NCBI GenBank assembly: GCA_030674185.1 | Contig: CM060312.1 | Coordinates: forward strand, 35,567,862 to 35,631,861 | Length of the DNA: 64,000 nucleotides | DNA from: Monoplex corrugatus | Lineage: Eukaryota; Mollusca; Gastropoda; Littorinimorpha; Ranellidae | Direction: 5' to 3' | Shown: piece by piece, positions 1-11,000 of the stretch | How positions within the stretch are numbered: position 1 is the first letter of the stretch | Layout of the letters: every line of letters begins with the position of its first letter | Made by a program: the position numbers and the translations under genes | The notes under the pieces: model-generated | Told to the model about the DNA's origin: nothing | The model's input: the letters and a program-made list of their open reading frames with translations, nothing else | Database searches by the model: none

Positions 1-840
1 CTTCCTATAATTTTCTACCTTGCTGGTTCATTCACCTGTTTATATTCTCTACAGCCTAACATACTTTGTAAGTGATAGTTGGGTACATGTCTTAACTGCA
101 TTTTTGGCTTTAAGAAAATGCATTGATCACTAAATGCACTCAGTTCATGCCATTACAAGTTGACCGGTCACAGACCTTTTTCCAAGTAGGATTGAAGAAG
201 TTGTTTCGGCCCCAACGCCTCCAGCCCCACGTTCTCCTTTCATCAAGGACTGCAGGGCCTTCTGAGCCATTATGCACCACACGCACACACACACACACAC
301 AAGCAAGAAAAAGGAGCTGGGAAGAGTTATTCTCATCCAGTTTCAGTCCACTACCTAGATAGGAAATCGGTTCCCTTGTTGCTTCCTGATGTGTATTCCT
401 CATCCCTCATACAGGCGAGCAAGTAGATCCTGCCTCTTCAAACTCTTTCTACTCCTTTTTGTTTCTGATTATGGATAAAACAAAGGCTGATGGCATCACA
501 ACCCGTTTGAGTAAAACTGGTACCTAGTTTGACCGTGTAACCGAAAGGCACAGTCTGCTTTGTCCTCCCCCACTGGACTGTCTTCCAGATTGGAGATAGA
601 AGCAACAATACGGTAAAACACAGCAGAGAAAGCACTCCAACATCTCTGCCAAGGACATGGCCTTAGCTTTGTTGCCGAGATTAATGGGAGTAGATTATTC
701 GGCCCTTCCATCTTCTGGAAAGTTCCTGGGGTTTTGCCCCTTTGGGGACTTCCCACATCTTGATAAAAGATTTAGAAATTCTTTACTGATACCAAAAACA
801 TTGCCAAGCAGACTGCAACAGCATCCAAAATCCTGTAATG
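1..840. other. Non-coding flank, no gene recognised
   Basis: No exon, RNA gene or recognisable transposon reading frame is seen. A short CA run lies near 281-301. The stretch probably belongs to the intron upstream of the first visible TAF3 exon, but this is inferred only from position. Confidence 0.5.
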
Positions 841-844
841 GGAA

Positions 845-2880
845 AATTTAGGCTAAAACTAAAGAGAAGAAAACAAACCAACGATAAAATCAAACTAAAT
901 CTTGGATTCTTAAAGACAGATGAACAAAATGTAGCATATATACTCAGAGCAAATTCAGTGCTCTGGAAGAAGTTGGTGACAGTGAGGAGCAGAGGACAAA
1001 TTTGAGAAACTCAATAAATGAAGCTTGTGAAGAAATCCCTGAAGTTGAAAGAAAAGCAAAAAAGGACTGGATGATAAAAAATTTTTAGGCTTGATGGATG
1101 AATGGAAGAGGGTAAAGGGAAAAGAGGAAGAATACAAAAAGATAGATAAGGAAAACAGAAATGAGTGCAGTAAAGCTAAGGATGCTTGGCTAGAAACAAA
1201 GTGCATAGAAATAGAAGACCGACACAAAACACATCCCTGAGTTCATGTACAGAAACATAGAAGAAATTGCCCACAGGAAAAAGACACATCAACTGGTTGC
1301 TTAAAATCTAAAGACAGTACAAATAGTGTGGAAAATGACAAAATACTAGATAGATGGGAGAGTACATTAAAACCTTTTTGACAATGACAGAAAGGAGGAA
1401 CACATCAAAAGAAAGAAGGCTGAAGGACCACCAAGAATGCAAGAGGAAGTCAGAACAGCGTTGAAAAAGATGAATTTGGGAAGAGCCCCAGGACAGACAA
1501 TATTGGTATAGAAATGATTGAGGTTCTAGATGAATTTGATATTGAAAAAATAATAGTTCTATATGAAATTTATGACACTGGGAAAATACTGCAAGACATG
1601 TCATGATCACTTTTCACTGCACTTCCAAAGAAACCAGGGGCTAGAATGCGAACTTCATTGTACAATCAGCTTGATAAGTCATGTGACAAAGATTCTGTTA
1701 AGAATAGTCATGATGAGCACAAGGAATAAAATCAAAAGAGAAATAGCAGAAGAACAGTGTGGATTTGTCAAAGGGAAAGGGACTATTAATGCCATATACA
1801 TCCTAAGAACTCTCAGAATGATCAATTGAGTTGAATAAGGCTTTATGTTTATGTTTTGTTGATTATACCAAGGCTTTTGATTGAATAAGACATGAAGAAT
1901 TGATCAACCAACCAGAAAAGCTCAGTATTGATGGAAGAGATCTAAGAATAATGAGGGGTTTGTATAGGGAACAAGCTATAGCAATGAGAGTAGAAAGGAT
2001 ATAAACTCTTTCCAAAATATGAAAAGCGGGGTTAGGCAGGGATGTGTTCTGTCACAGATTTGTTTTCACTTCACAGCAAAACCGCCATGAGAAACTTAGA
2101 AGATTGCCCTGGGAAAGATGTTAAACAATCTTAGTTATTGCAGATGACACCATAATCGCAGAAAATGAAAAAGACATACAAAATTGTGAATATAATAGAA
2201 ACAGAAAGCAGAAATAAAGGGCTAGAAATCAATGGCAAGAGACTGAAGTTATGGCAATCAGTAAAAAACAAGAAATCCCCTCATGTAAAATAATGGCAAA
2301 TGGCACAACATTGAGACAAGTTGATAAGTTTAAATATCTGGAAACGGTCATCTCACTAGACAGCAGATGCACATTAGAAGTAGCCAGCAGAACTGGCCAA
2401 GGTAAAACAGCATTCAAGAAAATGAACAGCACTCTTATCACCTATCAGTTATCGTCAGGAAGAGTTCTTCAGTGTTGTATGGAACCAATATTATTGCATG
2501 GCTGTGAAGCATGGACAGTCAACATGCAGAGTCAGATCAAGATTGAGGCAGCTGAAATGTGGTTTCTAAGAATGTTAAAGATAGTTCCATGGACAGCAAA
2601 GAAAATAAATGAGACAGTTGAAAGAGGAAAAACAAAAAGAACATTAAAAAGAAGATAGTAAAAAAACAACCAACATCTTGTAGGACATTTTATGAGGCTA
2701 GAGAAATTTGAGTACCTGGTCACAACAGGAAAGCTGGAGGGAAAAGATCACCAGGTAGACCCAGGGAGAAAATATTGGATGTTTTTTGTGGAGTGGACGA
2801 GGACAGAAAGGGTGAAAGATACACTTGAGTGAATGCCAATGCTACGCAGCGAGGTACATGATGATGATGAACATGGATGT
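845..2880 (+). mobile_element. Degenerate RTE-like LINE (copy 1)
   Basis: A decayed non-LTR retrotransposon read in shifting plus-strand frames. From about 845 the translation resembles the linker between endonuclease and reverse transcriptase (lysine/glutamate rich, with NSINEACEEIPEVERKAKKDW). Reverse-transcriptase pieces follow (EQCGFVKGKGTINAIYILR near 1755). The C-terminal thumb region is the longest open piece, 2251-2658 (VDKFKYLETVISLDSRCT, LLHGCEAWTVNMQSQIKI). Many stops and frameshifts break it, so it is dead. The end is a GATGAT-type microsatellite near 2859-2872, as RTE-type LINEs often have. A second copy of the 3' part lies at 11574-12253. Clade assignment is by recognition only. 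Confidence 0.75.
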
Positions 2881-3019
2881 AACCTTGGTGTCACATTTTA
2901 TTAGACATTCTCCTTTATACAGCACATTTTCAATATTTGCTGAGTAGCCAATCGATAATTCGGGTATATCGGTGCCACTTGTCATTGTATTTCTATTGAG
3001 GTATCTATGTATTTGTTTA

Positions 3020-3390
3020 TTTGTTTTGGCTCAACTTGATTATTGCAATACATGTGACTGGTTTTCCAAAAATTTGGCTCTGCAAGCCCTAAAAAGTTCA
3101 AATGATGCTGTTCAGCTAGTTTTGCTTTAGTTTCCTGTTCAATCTAGAATCACTAAGAAACTGTCCTCATGCTTCACATATGTCTCTGGAACAGGTCCTC
3201 AATATCTGACACGTTATGCAGAAGTCTTCATTCCTTTTCCCATTTCAGAGTATTTTGTGTCATTTTTTGATATGAAATCTTCTGGTCAATGTACATTTGC
3301 TTACCAAGGTCCAGTAGCATGGACCAAACTCACTGTCCACATGAGACATTCAGAATCAATCACTTTAAATCTACTATGAAGACGTATTTT
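3020..3390 (+). mobile_element. CR1/L2/Jockey-like LINE C-terminal remnant
   Basis: Broken plus-strand translation gives a LINE C-terminal tail: LDYCNTCDWFSKNLALQALK near 3030-3100, then GPQYLTRYAEVFIP near 3200 and an AWTKLT motif near 3320. The order (LDYCN, then the QN/AVRLV-like segment, then the YAE/VP segment, then AWNKLP-like) matches the better preserved minus-strand LINE end at 52405-52926. Several frameshifts are present. It is inactive and 5' truncated. Confidence 0.6.
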
Positions 3391-3427
3391 CAGATGTAGT
3401 CTGTGTGTATGGTGTGTGTATATGCTT

Positions 3428-3438
3428 TGTGTTGTGTG

Positions 3439-3482
<44 letters not shown>

Positions 3483-3498
3483 TGTGTGTGTGTGTGTT
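3428..3498. repeat. (GT)n microsatellite
   Basis: Nearly pure GT dinucleotide run with two interruptions. The minus-strand open frame over it encodes His-Thr repeats and is not a gene. Confidence 0.9.
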
Positions 3499-3939
3499 TA
3501 ATTTAAATGAGTGAGTGCTTAAATTAAGTGTGTATGTTTTTGATTTATGTGTGTATATTGCTATATGTGCATGCATGTGTTAGTGTATTTGCATGTTATG
3601 TAAGAAAGAGAAATGTATATATTGCTGTTGTACTTTTAAAGGCATTTATTTTTCATTTGCATGACCAGTTGACATATCCACTTTTGTTTCTTCTTTGACA
3701 TATTAGCTCACCTTTTTCATCATTGCAGTAGTGGTTGACATGTTTTTGCTTTACATGTATCTCGCTTTGTTTACCTTGCTTTTGTGAAGCTAGGGCTTTT
3801 GTCAGATGAAACACTGTGCAGGTATTCATTATTATTATTACTGTGCTCACACTCGCCTTTCTATGTGAAGTGGGTCTTCTATTATACAAATGTTTTATTG
3901 TAGTTTTCCATTGATACAAAATTGTGTGTTGTATCTTAG

Positions 3940-5050
3940 GGTGATTCGCCGGGATGCAGGTGAAAGTACAGGCTCCCAAAAGCACAGCTCTGTTGTCTCA
4001 ACACCGGTGCCTAAATCGGAACCACGCAACACACCACCTACACTTCACCCAGCCTCTCCATTCCAAGGCACACCACCACCCCCTGTGTTGTCTAGAAATA
4101 ATTCTCCAGTTCGTGGCAGAAGTCCCAGCCCTGCCCCTTGCAGCCCCCCTGGGACTGGACTTGATGCAGAAAGGTGTAAATCACCGGTACATTCGGCTTC
4201 TCCCCACCATGAACCATTCAAATATAGTCCACCCCACACCTCTCAGCAAAGATCTAGGCATAATTTCACCCCTCCACCTCATACAGTTTCCTCAAGGTCT
4301 TTTTCACCCGCACCAAGGACTCCTGGAGCTGAAATCCGTTCCAACCCTTCACCACCATTTCCAGAATCCCCCTTTGCTCATAGGCCTGTCTCCCCACATA
4401 CTTATCCTTCAAGTCCGCCAGCCTTCAATGACTTTTATAGTCCTCTTCACTCAGACCAGTCACCAGCAAGAATGGACAGATCTCCAGGTCGGTCTGAGCC
4501 TCAAGTAGGGGAACTAGAACATGACACTACCCCTGTAAGCCCTCGCTGTTCTGAGACTCCAGTTGTTGAGGCTCAACCTGTAACTCAGAAAGATCCCACC
4601 CCACCACCAACTACTTCCAAGCCAAAGGGGAAAATTGGAAGGCCCCGATTGAAGTCTCCTAGGTCTTCTCCCAAAGGAAAGTTCTCCAAATCTCAAAAAA
4701 GTGTTGGAAAATCGACTAAAACAGCAAAGGCTGGTGGTACAGGTAAGTCAGCTGGCCGGGGTCGTCCTCCTAAAGCAAAAACTCTAGCATTGAGAGCAGC
4801 TTTAGCGGCCAGCTCTGGTGAAAACAGTGTGTTGGTGCACAAAGGGAAGTCAGTACCATCCTCTCATGAAGTACCAGAGAGTGCAGTGGAGGACATGCCT
4901 CCATTGTCCCCACTGGCTGTTGAAGTGGAGAAGAGTGCATTGGGTTCTTCGTCTGAATCGCCATCGTCGCCTGCGGATATGAGCATATCGTCGTCCTCCT
5001 CACGGCAGCGGGTGGCAACCGTTGAAGCTGAGACTGTTGGATCCTATTTT
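3940..5050 (+). CDS. TAF3: TAF3 exon: Pro/Ser-rich and basic linker
   Basis: Acceptor ends ATCTTAG at 3939 and donor GTAAGT starts at 5051. The frame is open for about 370 codons. Many SP/TP dipeptides and PPHTS/PSPAP runs suggest a disordered, phosphorylatable region. The second half is Lys-rich with two AT-hook-like cores, and the end is acidic/serine-rich. The acceptor choice is the best nearby AG after a pyrimidine-rich stretch; a phase 2 entry is implied. Confidence 0.82.
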
Positions 5051-8000
5051 GTAAGTACAGTGGATTATTTTTCTGTGTTGAATAGTCAGTGTGGTTATAA
5101 CCTTTACATGACTTTTAGATTTTTAGATTTTAGCTTATATATATGGATAAAAATTATTTGCAAGAAATGAAATTAGTGGTTGAGTGTGCACTTGTAGCAC
5201 AGGTTTTATTTTTTGTTTTTTGGTGTTTTTGTTTTTGTTTTTTGTTTTTGCTTATTAAAACATCAGGGAAGTCTTGTTGCTGTTTTTTCCTCTAAGTTTT
5301 GTGTATTTATTCTATCATCTTTTTTTTTTACATGCTTGACAAAGACTACTTTGCTGAAAATTGGCGCCTGTCTTGTTTGTGTATTGAATATGGGTTCTCA
5401 TTCTGTTTTACTGTTTCTTATTCATGGTAGTCATAATGATGTTCATTTGCCTGGATTTATTCATAATAGTTGTAGTTATGCTTATTTACTGGATTTATTC
5501 ATGGTAGTCATAATGATGCTTATTTAATGATTTCATAACAATTGTAAGGGTGTTTATTTACTGGATTTGTGTCTGTTGATAGGATACCAACACTGGTCAG
5601 CAGATTTGGATATGTCCTACATGCGGGATGCAGGATGACGGCTCTCCCATGATTGGCTGTGACAAATGTGACAGTTGGCATCACTGGTAAGCAACATTTT
5701 AACTCCCTTTAACTTGTTCATGCTTCCAACTGAATATTCGGTCGGAAGAAACATACACCTCAAGTGCCACCAACTGAATATTCAGTCGGCGACTTTTCCT
5801 ATTTTTAGCCAGAAAACCCCAACACTTTCAGTGACATATGAGATATCAATAGAAACTTAACCCTCTCAGACCTCATGTCCATTGGAAAACAGCATCTATT
5901 TCCTGGTCTCCTGGACAAAAAAATGGTTAAAATCGTATAGCTAGCATATTTATTGATTTCATGGAAAAGAACTGACAGAGACACATGAAACTTGAATACA
6001 ATACAGCCAATAGACAGACCTTTGATCTAACGCTAGTACTCCACCTTGGTATGCCAATCCACCCAGCATGTCGACCCCCTCTTGACGCACAAGTACTTTT
6101 TGCATAGCGAGCACACTATGGCAGTCTTGACTTTTCACTGGGATGTCTTTGTGTGCCACTCCTGGATTCTGCTTCTTGAATCTTTGGTGCTCTTCACTGC
6201 ATACTACACAGACGTGGTCTGTTGAAGTGTCAGCTGAAATCTCAGGGTGCTTTGTTTTTTCTGTCACATTCTTCCAAAACTCGTCATCAGCAAAAAGAGA
6301 AAGGAATTCAAAAGGCTGACTTTCATCTGTTATATTATCTGGAACGTTCTTTGGTCCTGTGCTATCATCATTGAAATTCAGATCAACAGCAGCTGCAGTG
6401 AAACGATTACTCCAACCAGGATTGCACTATGATCTCCACCATCAGCTTTTGCGGGCCACGCCTCCCTTCTCTAACTGCTCTCCCTTCCCCTCTTTCATCG
6501 ATACTTTCTTCATCCTCACTCGAATCATTCTCACTTCTACTAAGCATTGAATCTTTGTCGAATTTGTTCTCTTCATTGGAAGAAAGTGTCACTAATTCAA
6601 GTACCTGTTGCGTTGTGAAACACTGTGGTCTTGCTCTCTTACCAGTTGAAGTACTGGGTTCACTCAGTTCGCATGACTGCTTCATGGTTCACAAAAAATG
6701 AGAAAAATTCCGTGCACAACAAAGAAGAAAGCACTGCACGATTTGAAAAATTGAAATCCCGCACTAACAACGAAAATTGGCTGTGATTGGTTGCCTATTT
6801 TTAGACCCACGTGCTATCAATCCACGTGGCTTTGAGAAGACCGGTTTACCAGGCATTCGGTATACTGACTTGAATACGTCAGCCCGGTAAACTGGGCATA
6901 CGGTATGTTAGGGTTAAGGATTCCCTCTAGAAATAGATGTTAATTATATATGTGTGACTTTTTACAGTCTTTTCTGCCCGTGCGATTGAAAAGGTGACCC
7001 CATACAGCTGATTACTATTCAGCGACTGCAAACAATGGCAGACGAACTCACTTCAACACCGAGCGTTGATCGGTCCTGAAAAACAACTTTTGCAGCAAAA
7101 GAAGTTGCAGAAATCATTACTTGTGGAGCTGATTCTGATTTGCAGTCTGTCGATAAGAGTGAAAATGTCGATAATTTGGCACATGCAGGCGACATTTCGG
7201 TGTTGATATCCGAAGTCGGACTTGACCTAGATAAGAGTCGGAGTTACATTACTAGCACTAGCGATCGTAAAAACAAAAGTACTGCTGCTCCTGGTGTGTT
7301 GTAAAGTATACTGAACAAGAAAATTTATAGTGGTGTCGGGTTCTTTGGGCTGGATGAAGAGATGAATTTTTTTTTATTTTGAGTCAAGACGTTTAAAAGT
7401 CCGTGGCACAGGCGATTCACCTTTTTGTTTACACTTCGGCAGCGAAAGGGTTAACTTTCTTAGAATTAACAGAAAAATGGGGAAGGTTGTGATTTGTGTG
7501 GCTAAAGGTAAGATTATACTTGTAATTGCATGTACATGCATGCACACTGTAAGAGTGATGGGTCTAGGTTACACAGTGCTTCACAAGATCTCAAAACGCC
7601 ATTAACGCATGTAAACTATCAACACCATGAAGACAGAAGTCAACAGCAGTAATGTAGCGAAGATTTTTGTTAGAGAAAACTTAAATTTCAGCAAAGAAAC
7701 CTGCAAGATACCTAGAGATTTTGCCAAAGTACAAACAAATAGTAGGGATTGAGGAGAAAAAGCTAGGAAAATGCTGTGCTTGGTGTATGAAGAGTGATTT
7801 GTCTGATTTCAGGGGACAAGAGTGGAGGGGAATTCAGACTTAAGTATACGTTATCATTCAAGGATAGTAGCAATGGGTCCCTCTGGACCTGTCTTACAGC
7901 TAGTCCTTGCCACTCGATGCACAAAATTTGACTGTACAAAATGAACCATAACACATAGAATGTGAAACAAGTTATTAAAATGAGTTGTGATAAAATACTG

Positions 8001-11000
8001 ATTTTTAAATACCAGTGGCTTATCCGCTTTACAAAAGCATGAGAGACACTCAGACGTATGTTTTAACTCACTCCCCACGGGGCGATTTTTCCTATGCTTT
8101 CTTCTGTATACTGGCCATTTGTATTGGTTAGTAAAAAAATTCATTAAAAAAAAAGTACTCCACACAAATATATAAAAATTTAAGGGTTTATTGTTAACAT
8201 GTTGGTGCACTATAGTGCAAAGTTTCAAGTGTTTCTTGTGAAAAATGTCTGATTTAGATGGGGGGTATAAATGACCCTTTTTCTGGTATAAAAATCATGC
8301 AGACCGCAGGAATGTCACTCCACATAATGATGACTAGGCTGGTCCAGAGAATGTTTTTGTTCACACAAATACAACACAAACCATGAAAAAACATGTACTT
8401 ACACAGTTTTCACACCACTGACAAGTAAACAGGCCAAGGAATACACATATGTACTTACGTAAGTTGACCCCACACAGAAAAAAATATCCAGAGAAACCTA
8501 ACACTTACTAACACAAGAGTTATTCAGTTTGTCAATAGTCTGTATAGTTTTTTATTGTGTGGTACACCTGAAAACAGGAAATATCCTTCCCCCAGGCTGG
8601 CTTGTCCACACAGAGTGCTTTCCCACACTTTTCACAGCAGTTTGGTGTCTGGCGTCGCTTCGCAACATCAGGTTGGCGTGCAGCCCGCGCAGTGCACACA
8701 AAACAATCCCTGAATTTGGTTCTGCCAGTTTGGTACTGGCCAATCCGACTGGGGTAATGTCCACCAGCCAGGCGGGTCTCCGGTGTAGGCATGGGAGGAG
8801 CAGGAGCATGTCGGGGTAGAACAGCAGGCGCAGCAGGAGGACCAGCAACAGGTGCAGCAGAAGGACCAGCAACAGGTGCAGCAGAAGGACCAGCAACAGG
8901 TGCAGCAGAAGGACCAGCAACAGGTGCAGTAGAAGGACCAGCAACTGGCACAGCAGCAGGAACAGGGACAGGAGCAGCTGCAGGAGTGCTGTGGTATCTC
9001 TCTGCAAGAGCATTGCCCACAGCCACCACAAACTTCTTGAGTGAAAACTTACGCTGCCCCTCAATGCGGTGAAATTTGTTGTGTAAAATGTATGCCTGAA
9101 TCAGGGACAGCGTAAACAAATGGAAGAAAAGTTTCTTCCACCACTTCATGGTCTTCCTGTTTAGAGGCATGTATGCCATCAGCTGGTCACTCTTATCCAC
9201 ACCTGCCATGTTCTGGATGTAGTCCTGGACTGCCACAGGCTTGTTTTTTCTCCCGCTGCGTGACACCACCTCTTTCATTTCTGTCGGGTCCATCTTTGTG
9301 GTGATCAGGTGGACTGGTTTCTTGTCCATCCACTTGAGGACACTGACTCCACCTACAACAGAAAGCAACATGTAAGCTGTCAGAGATAAAAATGTCTTAT
9401 CTGATCATAGAGTTTTGATTTATGATATTTATTGATACATGAAATGACACCACACACATTGGTCCTCATCACAGCAGCTTTCAGCTAAATAATCTTGAAA
9501 ATTCTGAAAATGCAAAGAAAATATTAGCAGTATCATGGTCTGTGAAGCACACTGACAGATTGAAAATGCTAAAACAGACAATACATAAACTTCAATTCAA
9601 CATCAATTCAGCTGAGTCTACTACTACTATAATGCTCAGTGTCAGAATATTTCAAATGTTCACACACTGATTACACACAGAAACATACCAATGTGAGGGA
9701 TAGACACCTGTTTATTTATTATTATAAATTGTATTGTATATGTATTCAGTTATACAACAACAAAAAACCAACAACAACAACAAACAACAAAAATGAGAAT
9801 TTAGTTGTCGGCATCTTCAGTTGCAGTTCTGAAAAGAAAATGTAATAAAATATAATGAAATATAATATAATGTAATAAACATAATATGTAATAGAAATAA
9901 ACTAAACTCATCAATAAAAAACATGATATATAATAAAAATAAAACAGACTAATCAATAAAAAGAGCACAATAAAATTGTATACACATACCTTGTCGGAAT
10001 GCTCGAACTGTGCCGCGCTCGACAGGTGCTTGAATTTCATGTTTCGGCAGGCCGATGCGGTTGGAACGTACTGTACCCACGCAGTGTGTGTCCTTTTCCA
10101 CCAGTTTGTCAGCCAGCTCAGGGCAGCAGTAGTAATTGTCAACATACATACTGCGCCCTTCATTCAGCAACGGTTCTGCCAGCCTCATGACCACATCCAC
10201 CGGTTTGTTACTGATTTGAGGGTCTGCTGCAAAGATCTCGAAGTCGTATACATAAGCTGAACTCGACTCGCACAGCTCATACAACTTCATGCCCCAGCGA
10301 ACAGGCTTGTTCTTCATGTAGACACGAAAGCCTACCTTGCCCCTCCAAGGACACATAGCCTCATCTATGCACACATTTTCTCCAGGCACATAAAGTTCCC
10401 TGAACTTGCGGCGGAGATGGCTGTAGACAGGCTGGATCTTCTGCAGTGGGTTGTGGCCTGGTCTGCCCCTAGGAATGAAGTCTGCATTGTTGCTAACATG
10501 CAACATGGCCAAGATGAGCTGGAACTTGTCCCGGCTCATTATAGCTTTTGCAAATGAAGTTTGCAGAATTGGGTTCATAGACCAATAGTCTGACACTTCA
10601 GGCTTATGTAGCAGTCCCATGTGCACCAAGATGGAAAAAAACCCAATCAAATCTCTCTGTGTAATGTTTTTCCACTGGTGAAAAATACTTCTAGGAGATA
10701 ACACACCTCTGGTAGCAAGATTTTCTTGGGCATAGCGATTGGTCTCTGTAACGATATGACCTAAAAACTCGTTGTCAAAAATCTGATCAAAGAAATCGAG
10801 AGGGGCGTGGCCTGCCATGTTTTCCAAACGAAGTCCCTCTGTGTTCTGGCCAGAGTAGTCAGGAATACACGGAAACATGAAAAAATCTTGGTGCCATTCC
10901 TTCCTCAACAATTCTAGAACCTCCTCTCCAGTCACTTGTCTGCCGTCAACCCGTATAGCTTCGTCACTTGAGCTACTACTAGCCTCACCACCCCCCTCCT

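Noticed and set aside
3954..4508. 184-codon frame overlapping the first TAF3 exon
   Set aside because: It is a shadow frame; the +2 frame continues across the whole exon, has Ser-Pro and AT-hook-like motifs and joins in phase with the PHD exons.
8552..9064. Leu-rich 170-codon minus frame
   Set aside because: Alternative-frame reading of the transposase minisatellite; the piggyBac frame is supported by homology.
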